A stretch of DNA of 64,000 bases from Denitrobaculum tricleocarpae (GTDB lineage: Bacteria; Pseudomonadota; Alphaproteobacteria; Kiloniellales; Kiloniellaceae). The number at the start of each line of letters is the position of its first letter. Position 1 is the stretch's first letter. This document shows, in pieces, positions 46,414 to 55,421 of this stretch. Under the pieces are notes generated by a model, which was not told where the DNA came from, did not search any database, and saw only the letters and a program-made list of their open reading frames with translations. The stretch is taken from NCBI RefSeq assembly GCF_007004665.1, contig NZ_ML660060.1, positions 62,001-126,000 on the forward strand, written 5' to 3'. The translations under genes and the position numbers were made by a program.

Positions 46414-47355
46414 TCAATTCCGATTCTCGGGTGCCGTGACATCTCGCATGCCGTCACCCACGAGGTTGATGGAGAGCACCAGGGCGAAGAGAGCGACGCC
46501 CGGGATGGTGATGAGCCAGGCATCGAAGAAGATCATGCCTTTGGCTTCGGCGATCATCAGTCCCCAGCCCGGATCGGGCGGCTGCACGCCCAGGCCCAGA
46601 AAGGAGAGCGCGGCCTCGAGCAGGATCGCGTGCGCCATCTCGATGGTGGCAATGACGATCAGTTGGTTGGCGATGTTGGGCATGATCTCGGAGAGAATGA
46701 TGCGCCGGGTCGAGCAGCCGAGTGATTGTGCGGCGGCAACGAAATCGAGCCCGCGGACCTGTTGTGTCGCACTGCGCATGACCACGGCGAAGCGGTCCCA
46801 AATCAGTAGCCCCAACACCCAGATCACCACGGTCAGGGATGAGCCGACCAGACTGACTATCGCGAGAGCGACAAGGACCACGGGCATGGAGAGGCGTGTG
46901 GTGATTATGAAATTCACCACCATGTCGACCTTGCCGCCGAAGTAGCCCGCCAGTACGCCGAGCGTGGTGCCGATCACGCCGGAGATCAACATGGCGGCAA
47001 AGCCGATCAGGAGCGAAATCCGCGCGCCGTAGAAGAGCCGCGACATGTAATCCCGGCCCAAGAGATCCGTTCCCAGCGGATGTTCCCAAGTTGCCTTTTC
47101 CGATTCATGCCAGACCGGCGGGATAAGCTTGCGCGAGAGATCCTGATCGTAGGGATCGCCCGGTGAAATCACCGGCGCCAGGATGGCCATGAGGAAGATG
47201 ATCAGCAGCACGCCGCCGCCGATCATCAGGCCCGCATGGCCGAAGATGCGTTTGCGTAGAAGTGAGCCCGGTGAAGGTTCAAGCACGCCATCCAGACCGC
47301 TGCTGAGAATGGAGCCGCCTTGTCCGCCGACGGGTGTCTTTATCACATCGGTCAT
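46414..47355 (-). CDS. Dipeptide/oligopeptide ABC transporter permease (DppC-like, second system)
   Basis: A 313-residue inner-membrane permease. The soluble N-terminus is followed by membrane segments and the loop HPLGTDLLGRDYMSRLFYG, and the EAA-type loop DFVAAAQSLGCSTRRIILSE. It lies one base after the DppB-like gene. Forms the channel with that protein. Confidence 0.93.
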   Translation of the reverse strand: MTDVIKTPVGGQGGSILSSGLDGVLEPSPGSLLRKRIFGHAGLMIGGGVLLIIFLMAILAPVISPGDPYDQDLSRKLIPPVWHESEKATWEHPLGTDLLGRDYMSRLFYGARISLLIGFAAMLISGVIGTTLGVLAGYFGGKVDMVVNFIITTRLSMPVVLVALAIVSLVGSSLTVVIWVLGLLIWDRFAVVMRSATQQVRGLDFVAAAQSLGCSTRRIILSEIMPNIANQLIVIATIEMAHAILLEAALSFLGLGVQPPDPGWGLMIAEAKGMIFFDAWLITIPGVALFALVLSINLVGDGMRDVTAPENRN

Positions 47356-47356
47356 G

Positions 47357-48274
47357 TCATGCCACCCGGATGCGGGGATCGAGGAAGCCGTTCAAGAGGT
47401 CGGCCAGGAAGGTCAGCAGGATGTAAAACACACTGAACACCAAAACGATGGCCTGCATCATGGGCAGGTCCGCGCGCTGGATCGACTCCCAGGCCAGGAA
47501 ACCCAGGCCGTTGATGGCGAAGATCGTCTCGATGACGATCGAGCCGCCGAGCATGAAACCGAACTGTACCGCCGAGAGCGAGACCACCGGAATAATGGCG
47601 TTGCGCAGGGCATGCTTGAAAAGCACTGTCATGGGGCGCAAGCCCTTGGCGCGGGCGGTGCGGATATAATCGGACGAGAGCACTTCGAGCATGCCCGCGC
47701 GGGTCAGGCGCATGACCGCCGGGGTGACGTAATAGCCAAGGGCGATCGAGGGCATGATGAAGTTCAGCCAACTTGCCGTGCCCGTGATCGGAAGCATGCG
47801 CCAATTGATCCCGAACCAGAGGATCAAGGTCAGGGCAAACCAGAAACTAGGCATGGCCTGACCGATCACCGCGATGGTCAGGGCAACGCGGTCGATCATG
47901 GAGTTGGCCCGGATCGCTGCCACCACGCCCAATGGGATCGCAAGGATCAATGCAAAGGCCAGGGCGCTGGCCCCCAGCAGCATCGTCGTTGGCAAACGTT
48001 CAAAAACCACCGACGCAACATCGGATTTCAGGTAGTTGGAGTGGCCCAGATCGCCCTGTAACGCCCGGACCAGCCAGTCACCGTACTGCACGATGATCGG
48101 ACGCTCGAAGCCGTAAACCCGGCGCACGTTTTCGATGTCTTCCTGGCTGGCGCCCTCGCCGGCCAGCGCCACGGCGGGATCGCCGGAGAGGTAGATCATC
48201 GAAAAAGACAGCATCGATACGGTCAGTGCGACCAGAATGGCGATGCCGAGCCGTTTCAATGCGAATTGGATCAT
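47357..48274 (-). CDS. Dipeptide/oligopeptide ABC transporter permease (DppB-like, second system)
   Basis: A 305-residue permease with the usual N-terminal membrane segment (LVALTVSMLSFSMIYLSGDP) and EAA loop DYIRTARAKGLRPMTVLFKH. It resembles the DppB-like protein of the first importer in this window. It is separated from the binding-protein gene by 135 bases with two hairpins. Confidence 0.93.
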   Translation of the reverse strand: MIQFALKRLGIAILVALTVSMLSFSMIYLSGDPAVALAGEGASQEDIENVRRVYGFERPIIVQYGDWLVRALQGDLGHSNYLKSDVASVVFERLPTTMLLGASALAFALILAIPLGVVAAIRANSMIDRVALTIAVIGQAMPSFWFALTLILWFGINWRMLPITGTASWLNFIMPSIALGYYVTPAVMRLTRAGMLEVLSSDYIRTARAKGLRPMTVLFKHALRNAIIPVVSLSAVQFGFMLGGSIVIETIFAINGLGFLAWESIQRADLPMMQAIVLVFSVFYILLTFLADLLNGFLDPRIRVA

Positions 48275-48304
48275 GGTCTTCTACTCTGTCCTGTCACTGC
48301 AGGG

Positions 48305-48375
48305 ACCGCCAACCCGATCGTTGGCATGGCGGTCAGAGACTGCGGAAGATCCGGCCGGACTGCCTGTCCGGCCGG
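48305..48375 (-). terminator. Two stem-loops between binding-protein and permease genes of the second peptide importer
   Basis: CCGGCCGGAC (48351-48360) and GTCCGGCCGG (48366-48375) form a perfect 10-bp stem with a five-base loop. Next to it, GACC...GGTC with an inner GCCAAC/GTTGGC pair (about 48304-48334) can form a second hairpin. On the minus strand they follow the binding-protein stop, so they may reduce read-through into the permease genes or protect the upstream mRNA. Confidence 0.6.
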
Positions 48376-48409
48376 TAAGTCAATGGGATGACGCGTCAAT
48401 CACGCGGCG

Positions 48410-49960
48410 TCAGTTCCATTTGGACGTGTAGAAGCGTGGGATTTCATCGGATGTGGCAGTGAAATCCAGATCCTTGGAGAAAGCATAGTACTTGGCGTAG
48501 GTGAACATCGGCAGCCAGTAGGCTTCTTCGGCGATACGCTCAAACGCCTGTTTGTAGTACAGCTTGCGCGTTTCCGGCTCGACCGAGTTGTCTCCGACCT
48601 CAACCAGTTCCTTGGTCTTGTCGTCTTTCGCGGGATCGTCCGGGCCATGGGTGAAGAAGTTGCTGACGATGGCCGAGACATCCGGGATCGAATAAGAGCC
48701 CCATGTCATGTGATTGATCGGTGTTTCGCCCTTGCGCACGATGTCGCGCAGTGCCCGGTACTGCATGAAGTTCAGCTTGGCTTTGACACCGATTTTCGCC
48801 AGGTCACCAATGACCGCTTCGGTGAACTCGCGTTCTCTGTAGGCGTAGATGTCGAATTCGAAACCGTCCGGATAGCCCGCCTCGGCCAGAAGCGCCTTGG
48901 CCTTTGCGGGGTCATATTCGTATTTGGTGACATCCTGGGTGCAGCCGAACTGGTCGGGATGACAGGCGGAATGAATAACTTCCGACGCTGGTCCGACCAG
49001 GTTCTTGGCGATGGACTCGCGATTGATCGCGTGTGCGAAGGCCTGTCGCACCTTTTTCTTGGTGAAGACATCGGTTCCGGAGTCGCCGTCGACATCGAAG
49101 GCCATGTAAGACACGCGGAAGGTCTTGGCGTTTTCAACCGTGACGTTTGGGGCGGCCGCCATGCGTTCCGCCTGCTCCTTTGGCACGTCCCAGATCCAGT
49201 CCAGCGCGCCGGTCATTAATTCGGCGATCTGGGTGTTGCGTTCTGTGATAGTCCGAAAACGCATTGTGCCGATCTGGGGCGTTCCCTTGGGGCTGTTGGC
49301 GAAATAGTCTTCGTTTTTCTCCATCAGCACGAACTCACCGGCCTTAACGTCCGCCACCTTGTAAGGGCCGGTGCCCATCGGCTCGACGGCGGCAAAATCC
49401 GGGTTGCCGTCGGCTTTTGCCGGGGCGTTGTCGTAATGACCCGAAGGCAGGATAAACGCCGCGTTGGCGAGATACGCCAGCGCGGGCGGGAAGGGTTTGT
49501 GGAGGTTGACCCGCACTTTGTGGGGGCCGAGTTTTTCGGCGTTCTTGATCCAGCTGACGTTGCGGAAGGTCAGGACACCGTTATCCTTGTTGGAGACGTG
49601 GTTGAAAGTATAGACCACATCATCGGCATCGAAGGCGCTGCCGTCATGGAACTTCACGTCATCGCGTAACTCAAATTCCAGCGCGGTGTCGCCGGCCCAT
49701 TCCCAGCTGGTGGCCAGCAGCGGTTTGTATTCGCCTGTGTCCTGGTCACGGTATACAAGGCCGTCCCAGCCCATGTGCCCCATGATCACCAGTTCGCGTG
49801 TATTGTTGTAGTAGGGGTCGACAACGGCGATCTCGCGGTTTGTCGACCAGTTCAATGTGTCGTCCGCCTTGCCGGCTTGCGCCGGACCACTCCAGGCGAA
49901 GGCCATAGCCAGCCCCACTGTCAAAGCGGCGGATGCCGGTCCGAATTTTCTACTTTTCAC
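48410..49960 (-). CDS. ABC transporter substrate-binding protein, family 5 (second system)
   Basis: Periplasmic protein of 516 residues. Signal peptide with cleavage near GPAQAGKAD, then NWSTNREIAVVDPYYNNTRE and the family segment LRDDVKFHDGSAFDADDVVY. It starts the minus-strand operon that also holds two M20 peptidases, an amidase and a gamma-glutamyltransferase, so a peptide or amide-linked amino acid is the inferred ligand. The divergent IclR gene is the likely regulator. Confidence 0.92.
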   Translation of the reverse strand: MKSRKFGPASAALTVGLAMAFAWSGPAQAGKADDTLNWSTNREIAVVDPYYNNTRELVIMGHMGWDGLVYRDQDTGEYKPLLATSWEWAGDTALEFELRDDVKFHDGSAFDADDVVYTFNHVSNKDNGVLTFRNVSWIKNAEKLGPHKVRVNLHKPFPPALAYLANAAFILPSGHYDNAPAKADGNPDFAAVEPMGTGPYKVADVKAGEFVLMEKNEDYFANSPKGTPQIGTMRFRTITERNTQIAELMTGALDWIWDVPKEQAERMAAAPNVTVENAKTFRVSYMAFDVDGDSGTDVFTKKKVRQAFAHAINRESIAKNLVGPASEVIHSACHPDQFGCTQDVTKYEYDPAKAKALLAEAGYPDGFEFDIYAYREREFTEAVIGDLAKIGVKAKLNFMQYRALRDIVRKGETPINHMTWGSYSIPDVSAIVSNFFTHGPDDPAKDDKTKELVEVGDNSVEPETRKLYYKQAFERIAEEAYWLPMFTYAKYYAFSKDLDFTATSDEIPRFYTSKWN

Positions 49961-50180
49961 AGCCCCATTACTCCCTGTTCTACGATTAACTGAACAAGGA
50001 CGATCACGGTTTTCCGCTCGTATTTCCCCGGAGTCTCCCGCAGCCGCCCGTTAGATTTCGATCGCTCCAATCGGGAACGATCACGTTCTAGAACATCGCT
50101 GGGATTGGGGCTTTTTCGGCCCCCCTGTACTGCCTGACTGATCCCCAGCAGAGTACCACTTGTCTTGGTCAGGCGAAGAT

Positions 50181-50207
50181 GAGTATTATTATTCAATACT
50201 CTGTATT
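50181..50207. promoter_or_regulatory. Candidate IclR operator (overlapping inverted repeats)
   Basis: GAGTATT (50181-50187) and AATACTC (50195-50201) are exact inverted copies seven bases apart, and AATAC/GTATT (50195-50199, 50203-50207) form a second overlapping palindrome. The AT-rich patch lies between the divergent importer operon and the IclR gene, where an IclR dimer would act on both. Confidence 0.5.
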
Positions 50208-50257
50208 ATTAATTGATAGCGTATCGCTCCCTTTGAAAGGCGTCAAGCACCCCCGCC

Positions 50258-51100
50258 ATGGCACAGGATCCTCAGGCAAAAGACTCTCATGCCGCATTGG
50301 ACCCCCAAGGCAAAGGAGTCACGAATCGTTCAGATACGCTTTTCGTCGGCTCACTCGAAAAGGGTTTTCGGGTTCTGCGTGTGTTCCGTCAGGCGCAGCG
50401 GGACCTGGGTTTAAGGGATCTGAGTCTGACGGAGATCGCGAAACTGGCGGAACTCGACAAAAGCGCGGCGCAGCGCTTCACCAACACATTGGTCACGCTT
50501 GGTTACCTGAACAAAAACCCGCGCACCCGGCGCTACAGTCCGGCGATCGGCCTGGCGGATTTTTACTACACCTACATCCTGAGCAACCGGATCGCCGAAA
50601 TCGCCATGCCGCGGATGATCGAAGCCAGCAAGAGGTTCGATACCACCGTCAATCTCTGCGAACTCTCGGGCAGCGACATTGTCTATACAATCCGTATTCC
50701 CCATGAAAAGGCGCGATACGAAGCGACCGTTCCGGGCCGTCGCGTGCCGGCCTTCTGCGCAGCGGGCGGCGTGGTGATCCTGGCAAATTTGCCGGCCGCC
50801 GAGCGGGATCAAGTCCTGACAGACTCAAGTTTTCGCGCCTACACCGACCATACAATCACAGACCTTGCAGCTGTCTACAAACGCATCGATACCGCGCGCG
50901 GAAAGGGGTTTGATATCGGCGAGAGCCAAATCATCATTCACGAACTCAGCACGGCGGCGCCCGTCTTCAACAGCGAGGGCCGTGCCGTCGCGGCGCTGCA
51001 GATTCCCGTCTACCAACCCGATTGGACTCTGGAGCGCACGCAGGAGAAGATCGTACCGCTGGCCATCGAAACCGCCCGGGCTATTTCTTACTCGCTTTGA
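50258..51100 (+). CDS. IclR family transcriptional regulator
   Basis: A 280-residue IclR protein. The N-terminal winged helix is at about 28-90 (SLEKGFRVLRVFRQAQRDLG, SLTEIAKLAELDKSAAQRF), and the C-terminal effector domain contains the family patterns LCELSGSDIVYTIRIP, GRRVPAFCAAGGVVILANL and AAPVFNSEGRAVAALQIP. It is divergent from the second peptide importer operon and probably senses a ligand or breakdown product of it. The start lacks a strong ribosome site. Confidence 0.92.
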   Translation: MAQDPQAKDSHAALDPQGKGVTNRSDTLFVGSLEKGFRVLRVFRQAQRDLGLRDLSLTEIAKLAELDKSAAQRFTNTLVTLGYLNKNPRTRRYSPAIGLADFYYTYILSNRIAEIAMPRMIEASKRFDTTVNLCELSGSDIVYTIRIPHEKARYEATVPGRRVPAFCAAGGVVILANLPAAERDQVLTDSSFRAYTDHTITDLAAVYKRIDTARGKGFDIGESQIIIHELSTAAPVFNSEGRAVAALQIPVYQPDWTLERTQEKIVPLAIETARAISYSL

Positions 51101-51247
51101 ATTCTTTAAATGCATTTGCAGCCGGTCCGGCATTTGACCGGGCAGATGACGTACACAACGCAAGCACTCGAGACAGGTATTTGCATGCAGCTCTGTTCGC
51201 GTGGAATACGTCTCGTGATGCCATAGATCGGCGCTCAAAACGCGATA

Positions 51248-51574
51248 TTAAGACAAATTACGGTTCAGGTTGCGGCGCGCCTCTTCCTGAATAGCCAGCC
51301 GCATTTCTATATCCGCAAGTTTCGCGAGGGCGGCCTTGCGTTCCTGCGGATCGACAAGCTGCTGCAGAACCGCCCGTTGCGCTTCGACTTCTTTACGAAG
51401 TTTGACCTCTTCCGGTACCGCCCCGGCTCCGGCCATGATCTTAAAGCCGACGGCCTCCGGGCCACAGCCGGTTTCTTGCGCGCACAAGGGTTTTCCTGCG
51501 CCCGCCAGGTTATCCAATTCTCCTCTCAACTGCGCTTGTCTGATCTGCTGTTCGGCGATCTTGTCCAGCTTCAT
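51248..51574 (-). CDS. DUF1992 (DnaJ-homologue subfamily C member 28) domain protein
   Basis: A 108-residue protein with the conserved start IAEQQIRQAQLRGELDNLAG and AGKPL, then VGFKIMAGAGAVPEEVKLRK, the DUF1992 pattern. Members are short helical proteins of unknown function. It is a single gene with 147 bases between it and the convergent IclR gene. The C-terminal half (about 60-108) is charged and probably coiled-coil. Confidence 0.82.
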   Translation of the reverse strand: MKLDKIAEQQIRQAQLRGELDNLAGAGKPLCAQETGCGPEAVGFKIMAGAGAVPEEVKLRKEVEAQRAVLQQLVDPQERKAALAKLADIEMRLAIQEEARRNLNRNLS

Positions 51575-51829
51575 CAGGTTTTCCTTTGACTGAAACCTGC
51601 TCTACGGGAGAGTCCCGGACTTCAACTCCACCAGACTAGGTGGCATCAGAGTGCGTTTTCAAGTGCTTCTCGCATGGGACCGACCTCAGCGACCGAGACG
51701 GTCTGAACAAAGGAGCCCCAGTCAATCCGGTCGATTGTGACACGGATCAAACTGGGGCTTCACTCAGTCTGTTAGCGATAAAGCATGCGGAACCAGATTG
51801 CGGAATCCGATCGCAGAAGCTTGCAGCGC

Positions 51830-52618
51830 TTAATTCACGAGCGGGCTATCGACGAAGGACACCGTCTGATGACCGCCGGGTCCGTCTTTGCTTTCGACCC
51901 CATTGCGCAGGCTGCCGACCAGCTTTTTCTTCCCCGGATCCAGCTGCAGATGGATCAGGCCGCCGTCCTGGGTGATTTTACCGGCGTGCATGGCTGCGAC
52001 GCAAACCCGGGTGTTGTTCGCATAGGAATCGGTACCGGTAATGCGGCGCAGCTTGCCACTGGGGGCGGCCGGGCAGTTGAACGTGAACCTCTGGCCGACG
52101 AACTGCTTATGTCCGAAACCGGTCGACGAAAACTTGGTATCCCACTTCAGCCGGGGAATGTAGGGCGCCTGAGCGGCGTCAGCCGTCGTGGTGTCTGCCG
52201 CGTCGATGAAGACCATGGAACGCTTGGAGTTGTTCAATCCCGTGGAGTCGACACCGTTCTGACTGCTGGCGGTGTAGGCCTCCACGCCCGGGTTCAACTG
52301 CACCGTTACCATGCCGCCGGCATCGGCTGTAATTTTTCCGTCGTGGATGGCGGCGACGCAGATCGGACTCTTGCTCGAATAGACTCCGGTGCCTGAGATT
52401 GCCTCGTACTTATCGTGAATCGTGGTTGACGGACACTGCGCGGTAAAGCGCTGGCCAATGAATTTGTCGCTGTCGAACTGAAACTTCTCGAGCTTGGTGT
52501 TCAGTTCCAAGGCGGGCAGGGCCGCTGTCTCCTGAGCTGTCGCGGAATTGACGATGGCGCCCAATGAAAATCCGGCAACCGCAAGGGCGGTCAGGAATTT
52601 TGAATGACGTGTTTTCAT
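51830..52618 (-). CDS. Secreted protein with two tandem LCCL domains
   Basis: About 262 residues. ATG 52618 is used because AAGGAG (in 52628-52633) precedes it and a signal peptide follows (FLTALAVAGFSLGAIV, cleavage near ATAQ). Two LCCL domains lie at about 51-139 and 171-257, each with paired Cys (C62/C87 and C182/C206) and matching blocks: GQRFTAQCP and GQRFTFNCP; ICVAAIHDGKIT and VCVAAMHAGKIT; NGVDSTG and NGVESKDG. LCCL domains are best known from eukaryotic secreted proteins. Periplasmic or extracellular; function unknown. It stands alone, with 360 bases before the next gene. Confidence 0.82.
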   Translation of the reverse strand: MKTRHSKFLTALAVAGFSLGAIVNSATAQETAALPALELNTKLEKFQFDSDKFIGQRFTAQCPSTTIHDKYEAISGTGVYSSKSPICVAAIHDGKITADAGGMVTVQLNPGVEAYTASSQNGVDSTGLNNSKRSMVFIDAADTTTADAAQAPYIPRLKWDTKFSSTGFGHKQFVGQRFTFNCPAAPSGKLRRITGTDSYANNTRVCVAAMHAGKITQDGGLIHLQLDPGKKKLVGSLRNGVESKDGPGGHQTVSFVDSPLVN

Positions 52619-52978
52619 AGAAATTTCTCCTTTTGATAAATGCGCGGGTAACAAAAAATTCGGGCAAGAATTTTCCCTGATTGAAGCGATGTGAAACGAT
52701 CAGGTGCGACTGCTCCAAAAACTCTTGTGGCGAGGAACTTCGTCCGTGGTTAGTTTGCTTTTCGACTTATCATCACTCATGAGTCGGCTGAATCGGATCG
52801 GCTTTAAAATTTGTGAACGCATGAACTGAGATAGTATTAAGGACGCTCATGTTCGGTATGAACCCGCACAACCGCACGAGCCCCATGTAATTTTGCAGTA
52901 CCCTGCGGCGGCCCGGTCAGATCTTCGGGCTCCCGCCTTCGGGGGCAGTGTCGGGAAAACGAAAATCAGGAGTCGAGT
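52619..52978. other. Intergenic region upstream of the LCCL protein gene
   Basis: 360 bases without a convincing gene. The part next to the LCCL gene is AT-rich and should hold its promoter. ACTCATGAGT at 52775-52784 is a ten-base palindrome inside a wider CGACT...AGTCG repeat, a possible regulator site. The right end carries the AGGAG ribosome site of the 2H phosphoesterase gene. Confidence 0.45.
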
Positions 52979-53527
52979 TTGAGCCAGGTTGAACCCAACG
53001 CCGGAAGCTATTCGCTCTGGCTTCTGCTGTGTGAAGAAGACGAAGTCTGGGTCAGGGGTTTGATCAGCGCGCTCGCCGGCGAGTTGGGGACAGAGGCTTT
53101 CTTTCCTCATGTCACGCTCATGGGCGCTTTATCTGAAGATCCAACGCAGGCCACGGCGGCGCTGCCTGCTCTGGCGGAGAGCCAGCCTCTTTTTGCTGCC
53201 GAAATCGACGGGATCGGTATGCAGCCTTCGGTCTTCACAGCGTTTTTTTTACGCTTGAGAGGCCATCCGGCACTGACGGCTCTTCACGAGAGGGCAAAGG
53301 ACTTCGGTGGAGGTTCAGTTTCTGCACCCATGCCGTTCATGCCGCATATCTCGCTGGCGTACGGCCATATCGACGAGGGTGTGAAGCGGTCTTTGCGTGC
53401 GCGCCTGGAAGGGGAATTCGCCGGACGTTCGATCCGGTTTGACCGCATCGCATACGCCTATTCGGGCGTCGATATCCCCATCACCCGGTGGCGGATCGAT
53501 GCCTGTGTCAGCCTCGCGTATGCATAG
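52979..53527 (+). CDS. 2H phosphoesterase superfamily protein (CPDase / 2'-5' RNA ligase fold)
   Basis: A 182-residue protein with two H-x-T/S motifs: H44-T46 in FFPHVTLMGA and H123-S125 in FMPHISLAYGH. The spacing and length fit cyclic phosphodiesterase-like 2H enzymes that open 2',3'- or 1'',2''-cyclic phosphates on RNA ends or nucleotides. The TTG start is supported by CAGGAG six bases upstream. It is not linked to an obvious RNA repair operon here; agmatinase follows about 100 bases later. Confidence 0.8.
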   Translation: MSQVEPNAGSYSLWLLLCEEDEVWVRGLISALAGELGTEAFFPHVTLMGALSEDPTQATAALPALAESQPLFAAEIDGIGMQPSVFTAFFLRLRGHPALTALHERAKDFGGGSVSAPMPFMPHISLAYGHIDEGVKRSLRARLEGEFAGRSIRFDRIAYAYSGVDIPITRWRIDACVSLAYA

Positions 53528-53630
53528 TGGGCCGTTCCAACCTGGGGTCTCCTGATTATTTGGTGTCTTCGAAAAGCCTTTAGGCCTTATCCTGGCGCGG
53601 TGAGTGATACGGCAGCAGAGGATGGAGAAG

Positions 53631-54599
53631 ATGTCGAAGCATGGTTACGAGACGGGGCGGCTCAATCTTCCCTTTGTCGGTCACTGTACCTTCGGGAAAC
53701 AGCCGATCTGCCTGGAGTGGGACAAGATTGAAGCTGATGTCGCGATCCTCGGTGCGCCCTTCGACATGGGCACTCAGTACCGCGCCGGTGCGCGCTTCGG
53801 TCCACGTTCGATCCGTGAAGCCTCCACGCTCTTCTCCTTCGGGCACGGCGGTGCTTACGATTTTGAAGACGACATCACCTATCTGCCGGTTGACAAGGTC
53901 AGGATGGTCGATATCGGCGACGCGGATATCATCCATACCGACACCATCAACAGCCATGCCAACATCGAAACCGGCGTTCGTGCGATCCTGAAAGCAGGCG
54001 CGCTGCCTGTCGTTCTTGGCGGCGATCATTCGGTGCATATTCCTTGCATCCGCGCCTTCGACGATCAGCCGCCGGTCCACATCATTCATATCGATGCGCA
54101 TCTGGACTTTGTCGACGAGCGCCACGGGGTGCGTTACGGCCACGGCAACCCGCTGCGCCGGGCGTCGGAGATGTCACATGTAACCGGATTCACTCAGATG
54201 GGGATTCGGAATGTTTCCTCCTCCAACCGGGAAGACTATCAGGCTGCGCGGGATGCGGGCTCTGACATCCTCTCGGTGCGCGACGTGCGCAGGCTTGGAA
54301 CCGAAGGCGTGCTGGCCCGCATTCCGGAAGGTGTGCGCTACTATGCGACGGTCGATGTGGACGGTTTCGATCCCTCGATCGCACCGGGCACGGGAACGCC
54401 AAGCCATGGCGGCTTCCTCTATTACGAAGTTCTGGAGCTCTTCCAGGGCCTGGCCAAGCGCGGCGACATCGTCGGCATCGATTTCGTCGAGGTCGCGCCC
54501 GATTACGACCAGAGCGGTTCAACCGCGTTTCTGGCCGCGCAGTTCCTGATGAATGTGCTGGGCTTTATTTTCCACGAGCGGGATCAGCGCGCGGGTTGA
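53631..54599 (+). CDS. speB: Agmatinase / ureohydrolase family protein
   Basis: About 322 residues with the complete di-manganese site: GGDHSVHIP (H133), HIDAHLDF (D155, H157, D159) and VDVDGFDPSIAPGTGTP (D242, D244). Such enzymes release urea from agmatine or related guanidino compounds (guanidinobutyrate, guanidinopropionate). Two in-frame starts lie upstream (53604 GTG, 53622 ATG); ATG 53631 has the best family N-terminus and a GAGG site nine bases away. Its end overlaps the end of the convergent protease gene by 16 bases. Product putrescine would suit the polyamine importer far upstream, but no direct link is shown. Confidence 0.85.
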   Translation: MSKHGYETGRLNLPFVGHCTFGKQPICLEWDKIEADVAILGAPFDMGTQYRAGARFGPRSIREASTLFSFGHGGAYDFEDDITYLPVDKVRMVDIGDADIIHTDTINSHANIETGVRAILKAGALPVVLGGDHSVHIPCIRAFDDQPPVHIIHIDAHLDFVDERHGVRYGHGNPLRRASEMSHVTGFTQMGIRNVSSSNREDYQAARDAGSDILSVRDVRRLGTEGVLARIPEGVRYYATVDVDGFDPSIAPGTGTPSHGGFLYYEVLELFQGLAKRGDIVGIDFVEVAPDYDQSGSTAFLAAQFLMNVLGFIFHERDQRAG

Positions 54600-55306
54600 G
54601 GCTCAACCTGGTCTTGAGACTCCAGCATCTTGTCGACCCGCGTGCGCAGGAGTTCCGCCGAGACGGCGAAATTGACTCCTGCGTTGGCGTCGGACTCCTT
54701 GGTGAAGATGGCGCTGAGCATGCCGACCAGGCGTCCTTCTTCGTCGATCAGCGCGCCGCCTGATGCACCCGGGTTGACGGCGGCGTCGGTCTGTATGAAG
54801 TCCTCAATCGGGTTGAAGCCGATCCCCGAGCGTGCATTGGCCGAGACAATGCCGCAGGTGATGCTGAGATCGAGCCCGAAGGCGTTCGCGATGGCGCAGA
54901 CATGGGCGCCGGTGGCGGGGCGATCGGAGGCGATCTCGATGGGTTGTGTGGGCGCGTCGATCCGCAGCAGGGCGATGTCGGAGGCGCCGTCGATTGCAAG
55001 GATCTTAGCCGCGATCTGGTTCCCCTCGTGATCCCGAACCTTGACCTCCGTGGCGCGCGCAACGACGTGGGCGGCGGTGACGATCAGACCTTCTTCCAGG
55101 ATGGCGACACCTGTGCCTTCGGGCGCCGTTCCTTGCGGCGCACCGAAACCCGGCCTGTTGTACCCGGGCCAGGTCGGTTGCACAGAAACCACCGAGGGCG
55201 AGGCGATCTTCCAGGCTGTTTCCGCGTGGTCCGCCTGCAGGGGCGCTGAGTGCGCAAGCGGCAGTGCGAAGATGCCGATGCAAAATGCCTTTAGAACCCG
55301 CTCCAT
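54584..55306 (-). CDS. Trypsin-like serine protease (DegP-type fold, no PDZ)
   Basis: About 240 residues with a likely N-terminal signal (VLKAFCIGIFALPLAHSAP). Catalytic triad: H80 in LIVTAAHVVA, D110 in IDGASDIALLRI and S182 in VNPGASGGALID. No PDZ domain follows, unlike HtrA/DegP. It should act in the periplasm. ATG 55306 is used; TTG 55315 is an alternative. Its start faces a second serine-protease gene 115 bases away, and its end overlaps agmatinase. Confidence 0.84.
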   Translation of the reverse strand: MERVLKAFCIGIFALPLAHSAPLQADHAETAWKIASPSVVSVQPTWPGYNRPGFGAPQGTAPEGTGVAILEEGLIVTAAHVVARATEVKVRDHEGNQIAAKILAIDGASDIALLRIDAPTQPIEIASDRPATGAHVCAIANAFGLDLSITCGIVSANARSGIGFNPIEDFIQTDAAVNPGASGGALIDEEGRLVGMLSAIFTKESDANAGVNFAVSAELLRTRVDKMLESQDQVEPQPAR

Positions 55307-55421
55307 AGCGTCCAACCAATTATCAATTGCTGCCCTTGACCGACTAGAGCAGACTCCTCTGCCGCGGTAAACCGCCGTCAGGATAAATTACGCCTCCGCA
55401 ATTGCTCGAAAGCCGCAGAAC

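Noticed and set aside
51640-52396. Plus-strand frames of 111 and 203 codons over the LCCL gene
   Set aside because: Antisense to a protein with signal peptide, ribosome site and repeated Cys-containing domains; the translations have no family features.
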